Of a DNA stretch of 64,000 bases, positions 27,093-36,248 are shown one piece after another. Origin of the DNA: Paeniglutamicibacter gangotriensis Lz1y. GTDB lineage: Bacteria > Actinomycetota > Actinomycetes > Actinomycetales > Micrococcaceae. Positions within the stretch are counted from its first letter, which is position 1, and every line of letters starts with the position of its first letter. The stretch spans positions 434,001 through 498,000 of the forward strand of contig NZ_AOCK01000001.1 in assembly GCF_000348945.1 (NCBI RefSeq), given 5' to 3'. Below the pieces are notes generated by a model that was not told the DNA's origin, did not search any database, and was given only the letters and a program-made list of their open reading frames with translations. The translations under genes and the position numbers were made by a program.

Positions 27093-28166
27093 ATGGACCT
27101 GTTTTCCCCGCTCACCCTCGGCGACCTCGAGCTGCCCAACCGCTTGGTCATGGCCCCGCTGACGCGTTCGCGATCCTGTACTGACGGGGTACCGAACGAC
27201 GATGTGGTGGAGTACTACCGTCAGCGTGCCTCGATGGGTCTGATTGTGTCCGAGGGGGTTTACCCCAGCTTCACCGGCCAGGGGTTCGTCCGCCAGCCGG
27301 GGCTTGTCACGCAGGAACAGATCGCCGGATGGAAGCGCGTCACCGACGCAGTGCACGCCGAAGGCGGATTGATTGTCGCCCAGGTAATGCACGCCGGCCG
27401 TGTCACCCACACCGAGACCACCGGACAAGAACATGTCGTGGCCCCGAGCGCCATCGCGGTGGACGGGATGACGCGGACCTACACCGGAAAGCATGCCTAC
27501 CCGGTCCCTCACGCGCTGGAGACCGACGAACTACCGGGAATCGTTGAGGAGTTCGTGACCGGTTCGATTAATGCCATGGCCGCAGGATTTGACGGCGTGG
27601 AATTGCACGGAGCCAACGGTTACCTGTTGCACGAATTCCTGGCGCCCAGTGCCAACACCCGCACCGACTTTAATGGTGGGTCACCGGAAAACCGGGCACG
27701 CTTTGTCATCGAGGTCGTCACCGCCGTGGCCAACGCCATTGGTGCGGGCCGGACCGGCCTGCGCATTTCCCCCGAGCACAACGTCCAGGGGGCGTTGGAG
27801 GCCGATCCGGTGGATGTTGCCGCCACCTATGCCGCCCTGATCGACGGGATCGCACCCTTGGGCCTGGCCGCGCTGAGCGTTCTGCACGCCGATCCAGCCG
27901 GAACGCTCGTGCAGGATCTGCGCTCCAGGTTTAACGGACCGGTCCTGCTGAACACCGGCTTCCAGAAAATCACCACGTTTGATGACGCGGTCGCAGTTGC
28001 TGCCAATGGCTGGGGAGACGCCGTGGTGGTGGGCCGCCCGGCGATCGCCAACCCCGATTTGGTGCGCCGGTGGCAGGAAGGCTTGCCCTTGAACGAACCG
28101 GACTCTTCCACGTTCTACACCGAGGGTGCGGCCGGATACACCGACTACCCGTTCTGGCAGAACTAA
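27093..28166 (+). CDS. Alkene reductase, Old Yellow Enzyme family (copy 2)
   Basis: 357 aa, same length and start as copy 1. It carries MAPLTRSR, DGVELHGANGYLLHEFL, SANTRTDFNGG and VVVGRPAIANPDLV. The substitution DAYGG to DFNGG in the active-site loop is a difference to note; the rest of the catalytic set is kept. A rho-independent terminator follows at 28186. An FMN ene-reductase for electrophile detoxification is the family role. Confidence 0.92.
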   Translation: MDLFSPLTLGDLELPNRLVMAPLTRSRSCTDGVPNDDVVEYYRQRASMGLIVSEGVYPSFTGQGFVRQPGLVTQEQIAGWKRVTDAVHAEGGLIVAQVMHAGRVTHTETTGQEHVVAPSAIAVDGMTRTYTGKHAYPVPHALETDELPGIVEEFVTGSINAMAAGFDGVELHGANGYLLHEFLAPSANTRTDFNGGSPENRARFVIEVVTAVANAIGAGRTGLRISPEHNVQGALEADPVDVAATYAALIDGIAPLGLAALSVLHADPAGTLVQDLRSRFNGPVLLNTGFQKITTFDDAVAVAANGWGDAVVVGRPAIANPDLVRRWQEGLPLNEPDSSTFYTEGAAGYTDYPFWQN

Positions 28167-28185
28167 CAAAAACTTCTCATAAGAT

Positions 28186-28227
28186 GACCTGATCATGGCT
28201 TGCCGGCCGTGGTCAGGTCTTCTTTTT
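28186..28227 (+). terminator. Rho-independent terminator after OYE copy 2
   Basis: GACCTGATCATGG (28186-28198) pairs with CCGTGGTCAGGTC (28207-28219), with two G-T wobbles and an 8-base loop. The hairpin is followed by TTCTTTTT. Confidence 0.8.
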
Positions 28228-28387
28228 GGGCTGCGCCGCCTGGGTAGTTTTAGCTCTTGAGCCGGGCAATCCCTGTCACCGTGCTGAAACTTTGACCGCG
28301 AGGTCGCCTGTTGGTGGATAGGAATTAACCGTTTGGTCATGTGGGCAGGCTGAAATCAATGGATAGATAGATTTCCCTCCAGAGGGA

Positions 28388-28405
28388 GAATGAGAACCAT
28401 TCATT
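28388..28405. promoter_or_regulatory. Fur/Zur-like operator candidate
   Basis: GAATG-agaac-CATTC (28388-28402) is a perfect 5-5-5 palindrome. The segment from 28386 matches 13 of 19 positions of the classical Fur box GATAATGATAATCATTATC. It lies about 20 bases upstream of the first gene of the phosphatase/ABC operon, overlapping the likely promoter. In actinobacteria iron is usually handled by DtxR-type regulators with a different box, so Zur or another Fur-family protein is also possible. Confidence 0.4.
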
Positions 28406-28419
28406 GAGGAAAGCCCGCC

Positions 28420-29151
28420 ATGCCCCGCACGTTGGAAACCACCACTTCGGTGCCGAACCTGCGCAGGGTCCCCTCCGTCGGCGCTGGCCGGCTGTTCAGG
28501 TCTGCTGCCCCCAGCGGACTTTGCCCCGAGGGTCTCCAGGAGCTCAACGCACTGGGGGTGGGAACGATGGTGGACCTTCGTGAACCATTCGAGGTCGCCG
28601 AACGTCCGAGCCATATCCCGGAGGCCGTCGAGCTAGTCTCGGTCCCGCTGTACCTCGGACCCCTTCCCGTGGCCACCGCCATTGAGGACGTGTACTACTT
28701 GCTGCTCATCGGCCGCGGCACCGAGATCGCCAAAGCTGTCGGAACGATCGCCGCGGGGCTGCCCGGCGGAGTGTTGGTGCACTGCGCAGCGGGCAAGGAC
28801 CGCACCGGTTTGGTGATCGCCTTGGTGTTGGAAGTCGCCGGCGTGCCGCGCCAGATCCTGCTTGATGACTATGTGCGTACCTCTAGGGATCTGCCGACAG
28901 GATACCGCGAACGCGTGACATACGAGCTCTCCCAAACACTGGGCGAGACCACCGAACTACAGGCAGCACTCCGTCTGCACCTGGATAGCCCCGTCTCGGT
29001 CCTTGATGGGGCGTTGGACATGATCGAGGCCCGCTACGGCAGTGCCGCGTGCTACCTATTGGCTCACGGGCTGGATCCCGCGGACCTGACGACCCTGCGC
29101 GAGGAATTGGCTGGTCCCGGCGCTGCAGCGGAAGCGGGCCCGGACCTATGA
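28420..29151 (+). CDS. Tyrosine-protein phosphatase (PTP, dual-specificity-like)
   Basis: 243 aa. The P-loop HCAAGKDRTG (Cys122, Arg128) is the C-x5-R active site of bacterial PTPs of the Y_phosphatase3 group, and the general-acid loop lies in VDLREPFEVAERP (about 51-63). Lys in the loop (GKDRTG) is typical of enzymes that also act on phosphoinositides or inositol phosphates. First gene of a tightly packed operon (ATGA overlap with the next). Could act on small phosphate esters imported by the ABC system rather than on protein. Confidence 0.85.
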   Translation: MPRTLETTTSVPNLRRVPSVGAGRLFRSAAPSGLCPEGLQELNALGVGTMVDLREPFEVAERPSHIPEAVELVSVPLYLGPLPVATAIEDVYYLLLIGRGTEIAKAVGTIAAGLPGGVLVHCAAGKDRTGLVIALVLEVAGVPRQILLDDYVRTSRDLPTGYRERVTYELSQTLGETTELQAALRLHLDSPVSVLDGALDMIEARYGSAACYLLAHGLDPADLTTLREELAGPGAAAEAGPDL

Positions 29152-29981
29152 GCGCGGCTAGCACCACCCTGATCCAGCTGACGGACACCCACCTACTCGA
29201 CGATGGTGCTCTGCTGCGCGGAAGCATCGACACCTGGGCGCGCACCACCGAGGTGCTGCGCGCCGCTGCCAGGTTTGCCCCGGACGCGGTGTTGGTCACC
29301 GGAGACATTGCCGACCGTGGTGCGCAGGTCTATTCCCGTGCCGCGGCACTCTTCGAACAAACCGAACATGAACTTGGCTGCCCCCTCGTGGTGGTGCCGG
29401 GTAACCACGATCCTCGCGGGGCGGTAGGAGCAGACTTCAACCTCAAACGCCTTGCCAGCGGCCCCGGCCCGGCGGACACCGTGCAGATGGTCGGCGGACT
29501 GCGGATCATTGGACTGGAAACCCACGGGTTCGGCGAGGCAGCGGGATACCTCAGCGCCGGACAGCTCGACTGGCTGCGCAGCGTGCTGGAGATTCCGGCG
29601 CCGGCAGGGACGGTGTTGGCCATGCACCACCCGCCGATCGAATCCCTCATGGAAAGCCTCGCCGGCAGGGGACTGGCCCGTCCGCAAGAATTGGCCGCCG
29701 TACTGCAGGGCACCGATGTCCGGGGAATCCTCTGCGGCCACTACCACCTGCCCTGTAGCGGGACCCTAGGCAGCATCCCGGTGTGGGTTTCCCCGGCCGT
29801 GTCCTACAACCATGAACTCTTCGCACCCGGTACCGCGGGGCAGGGGCAGGACACCAGCTGGTTAAGCGTCATCACGCTGAGTCTGGGGCAACTGACCGCC
29901 ACTCCGGTACAGATGGCTATCCCCGCGCCGCTGCTCACCGTCGCCGAAGCAGTACCGGCAAGGCACCACGTATTGATCTAG
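29148..29981 (+). CDS. Calcineurin-type metallophosphoesterase (CpdA-like)
   Basis: 277 aa. All five metallophosphoesterase motifs are present in order: D-T-H (LTDTHLLDDG), GDIADRG, GNHD, MHHPP and GHYH. The layout matches class III cyclic nucleotide phosphodiesterases/GpdQ-like phosphodiesterases. ATG overlaps the phosphatase stop. In the operon it would cleave phosphodiesters to monoesters, upstream of the two phosphatases. Confidence 0.88.
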   Translation: MSAASTTLIQLTDTHLLDDGALLRGSIDTWARTTEVLRAAARFAPDAVLVTGDIADRGAQVYSRAAALFEQTEHELGCPLVVVPGNHDPRGAVGADFNLKRLASGPGPADTVQMVGGLRIIGLETHGFGEAAGYLSAGQLDWLRSVLEIPAPAGTVLAMHHPPIESLMESLAGRGLARPQELAAVLQGTDVRGILCGHYHLPCSGTLGSIPVWVSPAVSYNHELFAPGTAGQGQDTSWLSVITLSLGQLTATPVQMAIPAPLLTVAEAVPARHHVLI

Positions 29982-30051
29982 AGCTTTAGCTCAATAAGCA
30001 CTACCCACTCGCAAGCCGCGTTATTTCCGCGCGGCACCTCAAGGAGAAGAA

Positions 30052-31068
30052 ATGAAAAACCGTCTCACCATGCTCGCTCCCTTGGTTTTGATCCCGATGC
30101 TGGGGCTGACCGCCTGTGCCGGCGGTGAAACCGCAGGCGCCGCAGACGCACCGGCCGAAAAGACCCTGACGGTCTATACCTCTGAGCCGCAGGCCAAGAT
30201 CGACCAGATCGTGGAGGCCTTTGAAAAGGCCAACGCTGGAGTCAACGTCGAGGTGTTCCGGGCCGCCACGGGTGAGCTGAAAACCCGTATCGCCGCCGAA
30301 AAGGAATCGGGAAAGATCAGTGCGGACGTCATCCTGGCCGCCGATGTCCCCACCTTCGAGGCCTACGCTGCCGACGGATCGTTGGCCAAGCTGGATATTG
30401 AAAACGACACGGCACTGGATGCCAAGTTTGTGGACGCCGACGGGTTCTGGGTCGGCACACGCATCATCCCCACGATCATTGCGTACAACACCGGTGCACT
30501 CAGCGAGGGCCCCGCAAGCTGGGCCTCGCTGACCGAGGATACCTACAAGGGCAAGATCGCGATGCCGAACCCGGATGTCTCGGGTGCCGCGGCCTTCAAC
30601 ACCGCGGTGTGGCTCCAGGAATCCGCGCTGGGTAAGGGCTGGATGGAAAAGCTGGTCGCCAACGAACCCACCGTCTTGGAAAGCAACGGACCGGTGGGAC
30701 AGGCGGTTGCCGCCGGCAGCTCCGAGGTCGGCATCGTGGTCGACTACGTGGCTCGCGAACTCGCGGCCAAGGGCTCTCCGATTGCTGTGGGCTACCCGAG
30801 CGACGGGGTTCCCTACGTTTCGCAGCCCGCCGGGGTCTTTGCCGATTCGCAGAACCAGGAAGCCGGCAACGACTTTGTGGATTTCCTGATTTCCCAGGAA
30901 GGCCAGAAGCTCGCCGTTGAGCAGTCCTACCTTCCGGTCCGTGAAGATGCGGGTGTCCCCGAAGGCGCCCCAGCACTGAGTGAGATCAACCTGCTGGATC
31001 CGGACCAGGAAGAGATAGCCGCAGGTCAGAAAAAAGCGGTTGATTTCTTCAACTCGCTGCTGAAGTAG
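30052..31068 (+). CDS. Extracellular solute-binding lipoprotein (FbpA/PhnS-like)
   Basis: 338 aa with a lipoprotein signal (lipobox L-T-A-C, Cys about residue 22). The mature part starts TLTVYTSEPQAKIDQIVEAFEK, typical of ferric-iron and 2-aminoethylphosphonate binding proteins (SBP_bac family). AAGGAG precedes ATG 30052. The ferric-type tyrosine pair is not evident by eye, so the ligand may be a ferric complex or an organophosphate. Followed directly by permease and ATPase genes. Confidence 0.85.
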   Translation: MKNRLTMLAPLVLIPMLGLTACAGGETAGAADAPAEKTLTVYTSEPQAKIDQIVEAFEKANAGVNVEVFRAATGELKTRIAAEKESGKISADVILAADVPTFEAYAADGSLAKLDIENDTALDAKFVDADGFWVGTRIIPTIIAYNTGALSEGPASWASLTEDTYKGKIAMPNPDVSGAAAFNTAVWLQESALGKGWMEKLVANEPTVLESNGPVGQAVAAGSSEVGIVVDYVARELAAKGSPIAVGYPSDGVPYVSQPAGVFADSQNQEAGNDFVDFLISQEGQKLAVEQSYLPVREDAGVPEGAPALSEINLLDPDQEEIAAGQKKAVDFFNSLLK

Positions 31069-31079
31069 TTCCCTTTCCC

Positions 31080-32807
31080 ATGTCGACCCACACCCTAGAC
31101 AAAGCGGCCGTAGCCCAGAAAGCCGCAACCGACAGAGCTTCCTCTGCTGGATGCGACACTGCCGCGCCCAAACCGCCCCGGAGGGGCGGGCGGCCCGGTG
31201 ACGGGCTGAGCGTGCTGCGCACCGTGGTGTGGGTCCTCATGGCTTTGGTGGTGGGTCTGCCGCTTGCCGCCCTAGTTTTCCAAGGAGTCCAGCCCGCGGC
31301 CCGGCAGGTCTTTGGCGACCCGGCGGTGGCCGTTGCCGCGATCAACTCGGTGGCCAGTGCTCTCGGGTCTGCGCTGCTGGCCACGCTGGCCGGGGCGGTG
31401 CTGGCCGTGCTGCTGGAACGCTGCAACATTCCCTCCAGGAACGTGCTGCGCTGGCTGGTGTTACTGCCCTTCCTGATCCCGCCGTTTATCGGGGCCATGT
31501 CCTGGATGGCACTGCTTGGCGCCAACGGGCCGGTCAACAAAGCGCTGCAGGGCCTGGGTATCGATGCGAAACTGAGTATCTTTGGCGGGTGGGGAGTGGT
31601 GTTCCTGCTGGCCGTCCATTCCTACCCGATGGCTTATTTGGTTATTGCCGCCACGTTGCGGCGGATCCCGGGAAACCTTGAGGAAGCTGCACGCATCTCC
31701 GGTGCGGGTACCAGCCAAGTGCTTGGCACGGTGCTGCTGCCGTTGTTGCGCCCCGGGTTGCTTGCCGCGTTTGTGCTCACCCTGGTCGCCAACCTGTCGG
31801 ACTTCGGGATCCCCGCGCTGATTGGGCTCCCGGAACGCTATACGACTCTCACGACGCTGGTGTACCGCTACCTGGCTTCCAGCACCACCAGCAACCCGTT
31901 GCCTGCTGTGGCCGCGATTGGCCTGCTGCTGTTGGTGCTCGCCGTGCTTGTGGTGCTGGCTCAACGTAAATTGCCGGCCGATACGCAATTGGGGTCCGGT
32001 CCGGTGGGACAACGATTGAGTTTGGGGGGCGTCCGAATTCCCTTGACCGTGCTGTTGTGGGTCTCGACCATTATCATCTGCTTGGTCCCGCTGTTCGCGT
32101 TGGCTAGCCAGGCCCTGTTGCCTGCTCCGGGGGTGCCGTTGACGTGGGAGAACCTGAGCATGGAGAACATCGTGCGCGTAGCCACCTCGGCCGGTGCGAT
32201 TTCTGGAATCGAAAACTCGCTCAGGCTCGCCGGCGGGGCTGCGGTGTGCTGCACGGTGTTGGGGTTGGGCATCGCCTTGCTGCTGACCCGCGGCAAACAC
32301 CGCAGCAATACGGCGCTCGACGTGAGCGCTACGCTGCCCCAAGCCTTACCCGGATTGGTGATCGCCGTGGGGTGGCTGCTCATTGCCCCGATGCTGGGAA
32401 TCTTCAATACGCCTTGGGTGATTCTTGGGGCCTACGTCATGGCCTTCCTCGCCCTGGTGGTCCAATCGGTGCGCGCCCCGCTGGCCTCGGTGTCTTCCAC
32501 GTTGGAGGAAGCCGCTCGTAGCTCCGGGGCCTCGCCACTGCGTGCACTGCTGGATGTCACGACCCGGCTGGCCGCACCCGCGGCACTCACCGGCGGGGTC
32601 GTGGTGCTGTTGACCGCGGTGCGGGAGCTGACCATCTCCATTCTGTTGGTGGCACCCGGAACCCAGACTCTGGGCGTGAGCATCTTTAACCTGCAGCAAG
32701 CAGGGGACTACGGGGGAGCCTCGGCTCTTGCCCTGCTGGTGGCGATGGCGGGCATCCTCGGCCTCTCGGCCACCGCGGCACTGGCCAATCGCCGTGCGAA
32801 CAACTAA
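31080..32807 (+). CDS. ABC importer permease, two fused permease domains (FbpB-like)
   Basis: 575 aa, about 12 helices. It contains two binding-protein-dependent transport modules, each with an EAA loop: EEAARISGAGTSQVLGTVLLPLLRPG (about 200-225) and EEAARSSGASPLRALLDVTTRLAAP (about 480-505). This double permease is the ferric (FbpB/SfuB) or phosphonate (PhnV) architecture. It lies 11 bases after the binding-protein gene. Confidence 0.88.
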   Translation: MSTHTLDKAAVAQKAATDRASSAGCDTAAPKPPRRGGRPGDGLSVLRTVVWVLMALVVGLPLAALVFQGVQPAARQVFGDPAVAVAAINSVASALGSALLATLAGAVLAVLLERCNIPSRNVLRWLVLLPFLIPPFIGAMSWMALLGANGPVNKALQGLGIDAKLSIFGGWGVVFLLAVHSYPMAYLVIAATLRRIPGNLEEAARISGAGTSQVLGTVLLPLLRPGLLAAFVLTLVANLSDFGIPALIGLPERYTTLTTLVYRYLASSTTSNPLPAVAAIGLLLLVLAVLVVLAQRKLPADTQLGSGPVGQRLSLGGVRIPLTVLLWVSTIIICLVPLFALASQALLPAPGVPLTWENLSMENIVRVATSAGAISGIENSLRLAGGAAVCCTVLGLGIALLLTRGKHRSNTALDVSATLPQALPGLVIAVGWLLIAPMLGIFNTPWVILGAYVMAFLALVVQSVRAPLASVSSTLEEAARSSGASPLRALLDVTTRLAAPAALTGGVVVLLTAVRELTISILLVAPGTQTLGVSIFNLQQAGDYGGASALALLVAMAGILGLSATAALANRRANN

Positions 32808-32827
32808 TAATCTTGTGAAAGGCACCT

Positions 32828-33970
32828 ATGGCAACCCTTGAGCTGAATGGACTGGGCCACGTCTACGAGAACGGCCACGTGGGCCTATCCGGTATCGAGC
32901 TGAATATCCGGGACGGGGAGTTCCTGGCTCTGCTTGGACCCTCCGGCTCCGGCAAGACGACGCTGCTGCGAACCATTGCAGGTTTCCTGCGCCCTACCTC
33001 CGGAAGTCTGGCCATCGATGGCAAGACCATGGCAGGGGAGGGAACGTGGGTGCCACCGGAGAAGCGTGGATTGGGCATGGTGTTCCAGGACCACGCGATC
33101 TGGCCGCATCTGAATGTGGCGGGCAATGTCGGTTATCCCTTGAAACTGGCCGGGGTGCCCAAGACACAGCTCAACGGCCGGGTGGCGGAGGTGCTCGAGC
33201 AGGTGGGCTTGGCCGAATACGCGCGGCGGAAACCCTCGGCGCTTTCCGGCGGGCAGCGTCAGCGGGTCGCCCTGGCCCGGGCCATTATCGCGTCCCCGAA
33301 GGCCTTGCTGCTGGATGAGGCACTCTCGGCACTGGATGAACCCCTGCGCGCCAGACTCCGGCTGGAACTGCGGGCCTTGACCCGAGAGGAGGGGCTGACC
33401 GCGGTGCACGTGACACACGATCGCGCCGAGGCACTCGGCCTGGCCGACCGCGTGGCGGTGCTGAGGGACGGAATGATTCAGCAGGTAGGAACCCCCGCCG
33501 AACTATTGGAGACCCCTGTCAATTCCTTTGTCGCATCCTTTGTCTCAGACGCAACGCTCTTCCCCGGAACCCTGGTGGACGGGAACTTCCATGCGGACCA
33601 CCCCGGGTTGCGCCTGCCGATGGGCTCCGGGTCGCAACGAAACCACGGCACCAGGCTCATCGGGCAGCCCTTGGCATCCGGATCACGCTCACGGCGTGCC
33701 GTGGCGGCCGTCGCCCCAACGTCGGTGCGCCTGAAACCGGCGGGTAGCCCGATCCACGTAGATAACCTCGCAGGAGGTCCGCTGGCCCGGGTCACCTCCG
33801 CGCTTTATGGCAGGCATGGATACGAAACCAGCCTGGACTGGGCGGGCGCCACCTTGCGGGTGCTGGTCACCGGATGGACCCCCAAGGAAGGTGACATGGT
33901 GCGCCCGCTAGTGGATCAGGCACATGTGTTCTGTGAGGAAGCCGGCGCTGTCCAAGGAAGAGCGGCATGA
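32828..33970 (+). CDS. ABC importer ATP-binding protein (FbpC/PotA-like)
   Basis: 380 aa. Walker A GPSGSGKT (about 38), signature LSGGQRQRVALARAI (about 138), Walker B ALLLDEALSALD, H-loop THDRAEA. A C-terminal TOBE-like regulatory domain (about 260-370) follows. The 4-base overlap ATGA with the histidine phosphatase ties transport to dephosphorylation. Confidence 0.9.
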   Translation: MATLELNGLGHVYENGHVGLSGIELNIRDGEFLALLGPSGSGKTTLLRTIAGFLRPTSGSLAIDGKTMAGEGTWVPPEKRGLGMVFQDHAIWPHLNVAGNVGYPLKLAGVPKTQLNGRVAEVLEQVGLAEYARRKPSALSGGQRQRVALARAIIASPKALLLDEALSALDEPLRARLRLELRALTREEGLTAVHVTHDRAEALGLADRVAVLRDGMIQQVGTPAELLETPVNSFVASFVSDATLFPGTLVDGNFHADHPGLRLPMGSGSQRNHGTRLIGQPLASGSRSRRAVAAVAPTSVRLKPAGSPIHVDNLAGGPLARVTSALYGRHGYETSLDWAGATLRVLVTGWTPKEGDMVRPLVDQAHVFCEEAGAVQGRAA

Positions 33971-34506
33971 ACCAGCAACCTTGGGTGATGGTTCGCCACG
34001 GTGAAACCGAATGGAACCGCACCGCTCGCCTGCAAGGCAGGGCAGATATCCCGTTGAACGCCACGGGCCGGGCGCAGGCGCTGGCCACGGCCGAGGCGCT
34101 CGCCGAGAGTGGCCCCTGGGACCTGGTGGTCAGCTCCACCCTGGGACGTGCGCGCGAAACCGCGCGGATCATTGCGCGTCGGCTCGGCACCGGTGAGGTG
34201 GTTGAGGTTCCCGCCTTGGTGGAACGCGACTATGGGCCGGAAGAGGGAACTGGCGTCGCAGGGCTCAGTGAGCGGGCCAAGGCCGAGTTGATGGAAGCCG
34301 GGGAAAGTTCCGCGTCGGTGGTGCTGCGTGGCACCGCGGCCCTGGCCGGATTGGCATCGGCCCATGCGGGCCGGCGATTGGTGGTGGTCAGCCACGGAAC
34401 GCTCATCCGGCTGGTGCTTTCGTCCCTGCACGGTGTTGAGCATCCGCGAGTAGAAAACGGGGAAGTTGTGAAGCTTGGGGCGCACCTCCTGCAGGGCACG
34501 CGATGA
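33967..34506 (+). CDS. Histidine phosphatase family protein (phosphoglycerate-mutase-like)
   Basis: 179 aa. MVRHGETEWN (RHG with catalytic His), LQGRADIPLN, STLGRARETARII and the second histidine in VVVSHGTLIRLVL complete the family active site. Last gene of the operon. Likely a broad small-molecule phosphatase acting on the imported phosphate compound or its breakdown products. Confidence 0.87.
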   Translation: MNQQPWVMVRHGETEWNRTARLQGRADIPLNATGRAQALATAEALAESGPWDLVVSSTLGRARETARIIARRLGTGEVVEVPALVERDYGPEEGTGVAGLSERAKAELMEAGESSASVVLRGTAALAGLASAHAGRRLVVVSHGTLIRLVLSSLHGVEHPRVENGEVVKLGAHLLQGTR

Positions 34507-34524
34507 ACGACGGCGTCAAAGGAG

Positions 34525-34983
34525 ATGGAAGGTCACTCGGAGGAAATCACCGCCGACGTCCGGAAATATTCGCGCGGCACGTTGTTGTTGCACCCACGAC
34601 AAACCATCAGATCGCCCCTCGGAGCCATAAACCTGGAAGCCGCGGACCCAACTTCCTTGGCCAAGTTCTGGGCTGCGGTCACCGGTGTCGAATCCTCGGC
34701 TGGCGGCGACAACATCTACCTGCCTCCCAATGTGCCCGGGGAATCGGGATGTTTTCCAGCCTGAGGCCGCGCCCCGCGCCGAGCACCAGTGGCCCACTGG
34801 GACCTGACCGTCCCGTGGGGTTCGCGGGCTGCCGAGGTCGAACGCTTGATCGGGCTCGGAGCCGTGCACCAATGGGATGTCCTCGACGAGGTGCCCCACG
34901 TCCAGTGGACCACCCTCGCCGATCCGGAAGGGAACCTGTTCTGCGTCGCCGAGCACCCGCGGGTGGACCCGCAACGCTCATGA
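34525..34983 (+). pseudogene. VOC (glyoxalase-like) protein with two frameshifts
   Basis: The first frame gives AINLEAADPTSLAKFWAAV, then VESSAGGDNIYLPPNVPG (N-terminal half of a glyoxalase_6 domain). Near 34750 one base is missing (ATGTTTTCCAG where a Phe-Phe-Gln codon set is expected), and a second shift at about 34788 restores HWDLTVPWGS ... HVQWTTLADPEG ... CVAEH. No single frame covers the domain. A shorter relict lies at 26690. Confidence 0.6.
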
Positions 34984-35116
34984 CGGACGGTGCGCTCTCC
35001 GGCGTGAAGAATCAACTTCTATTGACGGGGTGGAATAGGGCGAAAGGCAGCGAGGTTGGCCCTCGTAGCGGCCGGTCGCTGCAGCATGACCCCAATCTTT
35101 AAAACTAGGAGCGCGC

Positions 35117-36064
35117 ATGAGTATCCTCGGAACCTCAAACCTCGATGTCTTCGGACTGAACCTTGGAGGAAACACCTTCGGGTGGACCACGGACGAAGCC
35201 ACCTCCCACGGTGTGCTTGACGCGTTTGTGGAAGCCGGTGGCAACTTCGTTGACTCCGCCGATTCCTACTCGGCGTGGGTAGAAGGAAACTCGGGTGGAG
35301 AGTCCGAGACCATGATTGGATCGTGGCTGGCGAAGGGTGATCGAGAACGTCTGGTGGTGGCCACCAAAGTTGCGCAGCACCCCGAGTTCCCCGGGCTGTC
35401 TCCCGGGAACGTGGCAGCTGCCGCAGATGCCTCGCTCACGCGGTTGGGTACCGACTACATCGACCTGTACTTCGCACACCAGTACGATCCGAACACGCCC
35501 ATCGCTGAGAGTGCGGCAGCCTTCGACGCATTGGTCCGCAGTGGCAAGATCCGCCACATTGGCCTCTCGAACTTCCCGGCAGAGCGGATCGATGAGTGGT
35601 TCGCCGTGGCCCGTGCCGAGGGCTTTGCCGTTCCGGTGGCCTTGCAGCCGAAGTACAACCTGGTGGCGCGGGAGGACTTCGAAACCGAGTTGGCCGAGGT
35701 CTCGGCACGCCACCACCTCGCGGTCCTGCCGTACTTCTCGCTGGCCAGTGGCTTCCTGACGGGTAAGTACCGCTCGGCCGCCGACCTCGAGGGCAAGGCG
35801 CGCGGTGGCATGGCCGCGGGCTACCTCAACGACCACGGGCTCACCGTGGTGGATGCCCTCGTGTCCGTTGCAGAAGAATTGAACGTGGAAGCCGCCACCG
35901 TGGCACTTGCCTGGCTTCGCAGCCGCGACAACGTGGTGGCACCGATCGCCAGTGCCAGCAGCGTTGAACAGCTGCCCGCACTGATGGCCTCGGCATCGCT
36001 CGAGCTCTCGAATGAGCAGCTGCAGATCCTCAACGCCGTCTCGGAACCAGTGAAGGTCAGCTAG
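35117..36064 (+). CDS. Aldo/keto reductase
   Basis: 315-aa TIM-barrel NADPH oxidoreductase. GGNFVDSADSYSAWVEGNSG supplies the catalytic Asp/Tyr, VVATKVAQHP the Lys, and YIDLYFAHQYDP the region of the fourth residue (His replaced by the AHQ variant typical of the AKR11/YajO-like group). The C-terminal VAPIASASSVEQL binds the NADPH phosphate. AGGAGCGCGC precedes ATG 35117. Stands alone between VOC and OYE relics, consistent with a carbonyl/electrophile detoxification set. Confidence 0.9.
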   Translation: MSILGTSNLDVFGLNLGGNTFGWTTDEATSHGVLDAFVEAGGNFVDSADSYSAWVEGNSGGESETMIGSWLAKGDRERLVVATKVAQHPEFPGLSPGNVAAAADASLTRLGTDYIDLYFAHQYDPNTPIAESAAAFDALVRSGKIRHIGLSNFPAERIDEWFAVARAEGFAVPVALQPKYNLVAREDFETELAEVSARHHLAVLPYFSLASGFLTGKYRSAADLEGKARGGMAAGYLNDHGLTVVDALVSVAEELNVEAATVALAWLRSRDNVVAPIASASSVEQLPALMASASLELSNEQLQILNAVSEPVKVS

Positions 36065-36248
36065 CACGTAGACCTTGGGGCGGCGGCGGTCCGGGAGGGG
36101 AAACCGGAACCCCGCCGGGGAGGGTTCCGCACTACCGGAAGACTCCGGAGCGTCAGTGTTCCGCCTCACCCGTACGTCTTTGAAGGAACAGCCCTGCGGC
36201 GGGCCGGTTGCATCAGACAGCCACCCCCAACGTCAGGAGCCCTACTCG

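Noticed and set aside
28388-28405. DtxR/IdeR iron box
   Set aside because: The sequence lacks the TTAGGTTAG-type arms; it fits a Fur/Zur-type palindrome better.
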